The position numbers were made by a program, and so were the translations under genes. From contig JANBPT010000501.1 of assembly GCA_027575765.1 (NCBI GenBank), positions 1 through 33,239 of the forward strand: a DNA stretch of 33,239 bases. Reading direction: 5' to 3'. The notes beneath the pieces are model-generated. The model had not been told where the DNA came from. It did not search any database and worked only from the letters and a program-made list of their open reading frames with translations. Below, piece by piece: positions 32,751 through 33,239 of the stretch. Source of the stretch: Tieghemiomyces parasiticus. Lineage: Eukaryota; Kickxellomycota; Dimargaritomycetes; Dimargaritales; Dimargaritaceae. Position 1 is the stretch's first letter. The number at the start of each line of letters is the position of its first letter.

Positions 32751-33114
32751 GCTACTAGCCACTCACTCCTGCCGCTCGTGTTTCGATGACCGCACTCAGA
32801 TGATGTACCCGGGGATGATGGTGTAAAAATAATAATTATCCGACATGGCGTATCCTCTTCCTCCCCCCCCCCGCAGTGAAAAATAAAATGCAGCGCAATC
32901 GACATTGGCAGTCACTAGCAGTTTGTAATAGAAACCCCCGCCAAAAAGCAAAACGGTGATGGGGGTGTATATATATATATATATGTAGGTAAAAAAAAAA
33001 AAGGACGACACATTGATACATGATGAGGCGAGGGGACCTAATCGAGCAGACGTACGCAATCTAAAAGGACCCGGGGTGATTAGAAATAAGTCTAGAAGAG
33101 GGTATACCCGTTCT
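32751..33114. other. Convergent intergenic spacer with TA and poly(A) runs
   Basis: Lies between convergent stop codons. It holds an AATAAA at 32882-32887 (132 bases after the carrier stop), a TA run at 32969-32984, and twelve As at 32991-33002. No gene seen. Confidence 0.6.
32969..33002. repeat. TA microsatellite next to poly(A) run
   Basis: An (AT)8 run is followed by TAGGT-like sequence and twelve consecutive As; simple sequence between convergent genes. Confidence 0.9.
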
Positions 33115-33239
33115 TCACGGGCGCAGGGCGTTCTGCGTACCCAGGTAGTACAGGACGGCGTCCTCGACCCACGCGTCCTGGAAGTAATTGGCCCGGCGGG
33201 CCACCTCGGCCAAGTCGGACCGATCCTGGGCAATCGCAT
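33115..33239 (-). CDS. C-terminal end of an unrecognised protein, cut by window edge
   Basis: The last 40 codons of a minus-strand gene run in from beyond the window and stop with TGA at 33117-33115. The visible part reads DRSDLAEVARRANYFQDAW, then VEDAVLYYLG, and ends NALRP. Codons favour G or C in the third position and the peptide is amphipathic and acidic/aromatic, as in a real helical C-terminus. The alternative frame starting with ATG at the very edge continues into simple sequence and is less likely. I cannot name the family. It is convergent with the carrier gene. Confidence 0.55.
   Translation of the reverse strand, partial: AIAQDRSDLAEVARRANYFQDAWVEDAVLYYLGTQNALRP

Noticed and set aside
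32154..32762. 202-codon minus-strand frame opposite the carrier
   Set aside because: Antisense shadow of the carrier exon, no family resemblance.

Overview
This window looks like nuclear DNA of an early-diverging filamentous fungus. Ten genes and one gene fragment can be supported, and most are split by canonical GT-AG introns of about 115-325 bases. Coding regions are GC-rich at third positions, and leaders are long and CT-rich. The gene mix (an Oac1-type mitochondrial carrier, a Nab2-type poly(A) zinc-finger protein, a PKA catalytic subunit with a long N-terminal extension, a secreted tyrosinase, and a snurportin that budding yeast lacks) fits a zoopagomycete/Kickxellomycotina-like fungus. 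That placement is inference from gene content only.

Layout. 1-4604: no gene I can support. 4605-6606 (-): snurportin-1, seven exons including one of 27 bases. 7078-8116 (-): prohibitin-2, two exons. 9150-10806 (+): Nab2/ZC3H14-like protein with six tandem CCCH fingers, three exons, divergent from prohibitin. 11657-12565 (+): intronless secreted tyrosinase behind a clear TATA box. 12773-13084 (-): small predicted mitochondrial membrane protein. 13569-15527 (+): single-PHD-finger protein, four exons. 15528-19091: gene-poor stretch with an AT-rich, hairpin-containing core. 19092-21735 (-): gamma-glutamyltransferase, five exons with three very small ones at the 3' end. 23537-24429 (+): a phosphoribosyltransferase of a mostly bacterial family. 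24430-28516: about 4 kb without a confirmed gene but with convincing splice donors near 27 kb. 28517-30352 (+): PKA catalytic subunit, single exon. 31412-32750 (+): mitochondrial oxaloacetate-type carrier, two exons. 33115-33239 (-): C-terminal end of an unrecognised gene cut by the window edge.

The genes look like independent eukaryotic housekeeping units rather than a cluster. Links are thematic only: snurportin and the Nab2-like protein act in nuclear RNA/RNP traffic; prohibitin, the carrier and probably the 103-residue protein are mitochondrial; GGT acts on glutathione at a membrane; tyrosinase is secreted. I found no transposon, CRISPR array, tRNA or rRNA gene. The most notable items are the heavily split snurportin gene, with its human-like CRM1-binding segment but altered cap-pocket tryptophans, the bacterial-type phosphoribosyltransferase, the unassigned PHD protein, and the AT-rich structured island.
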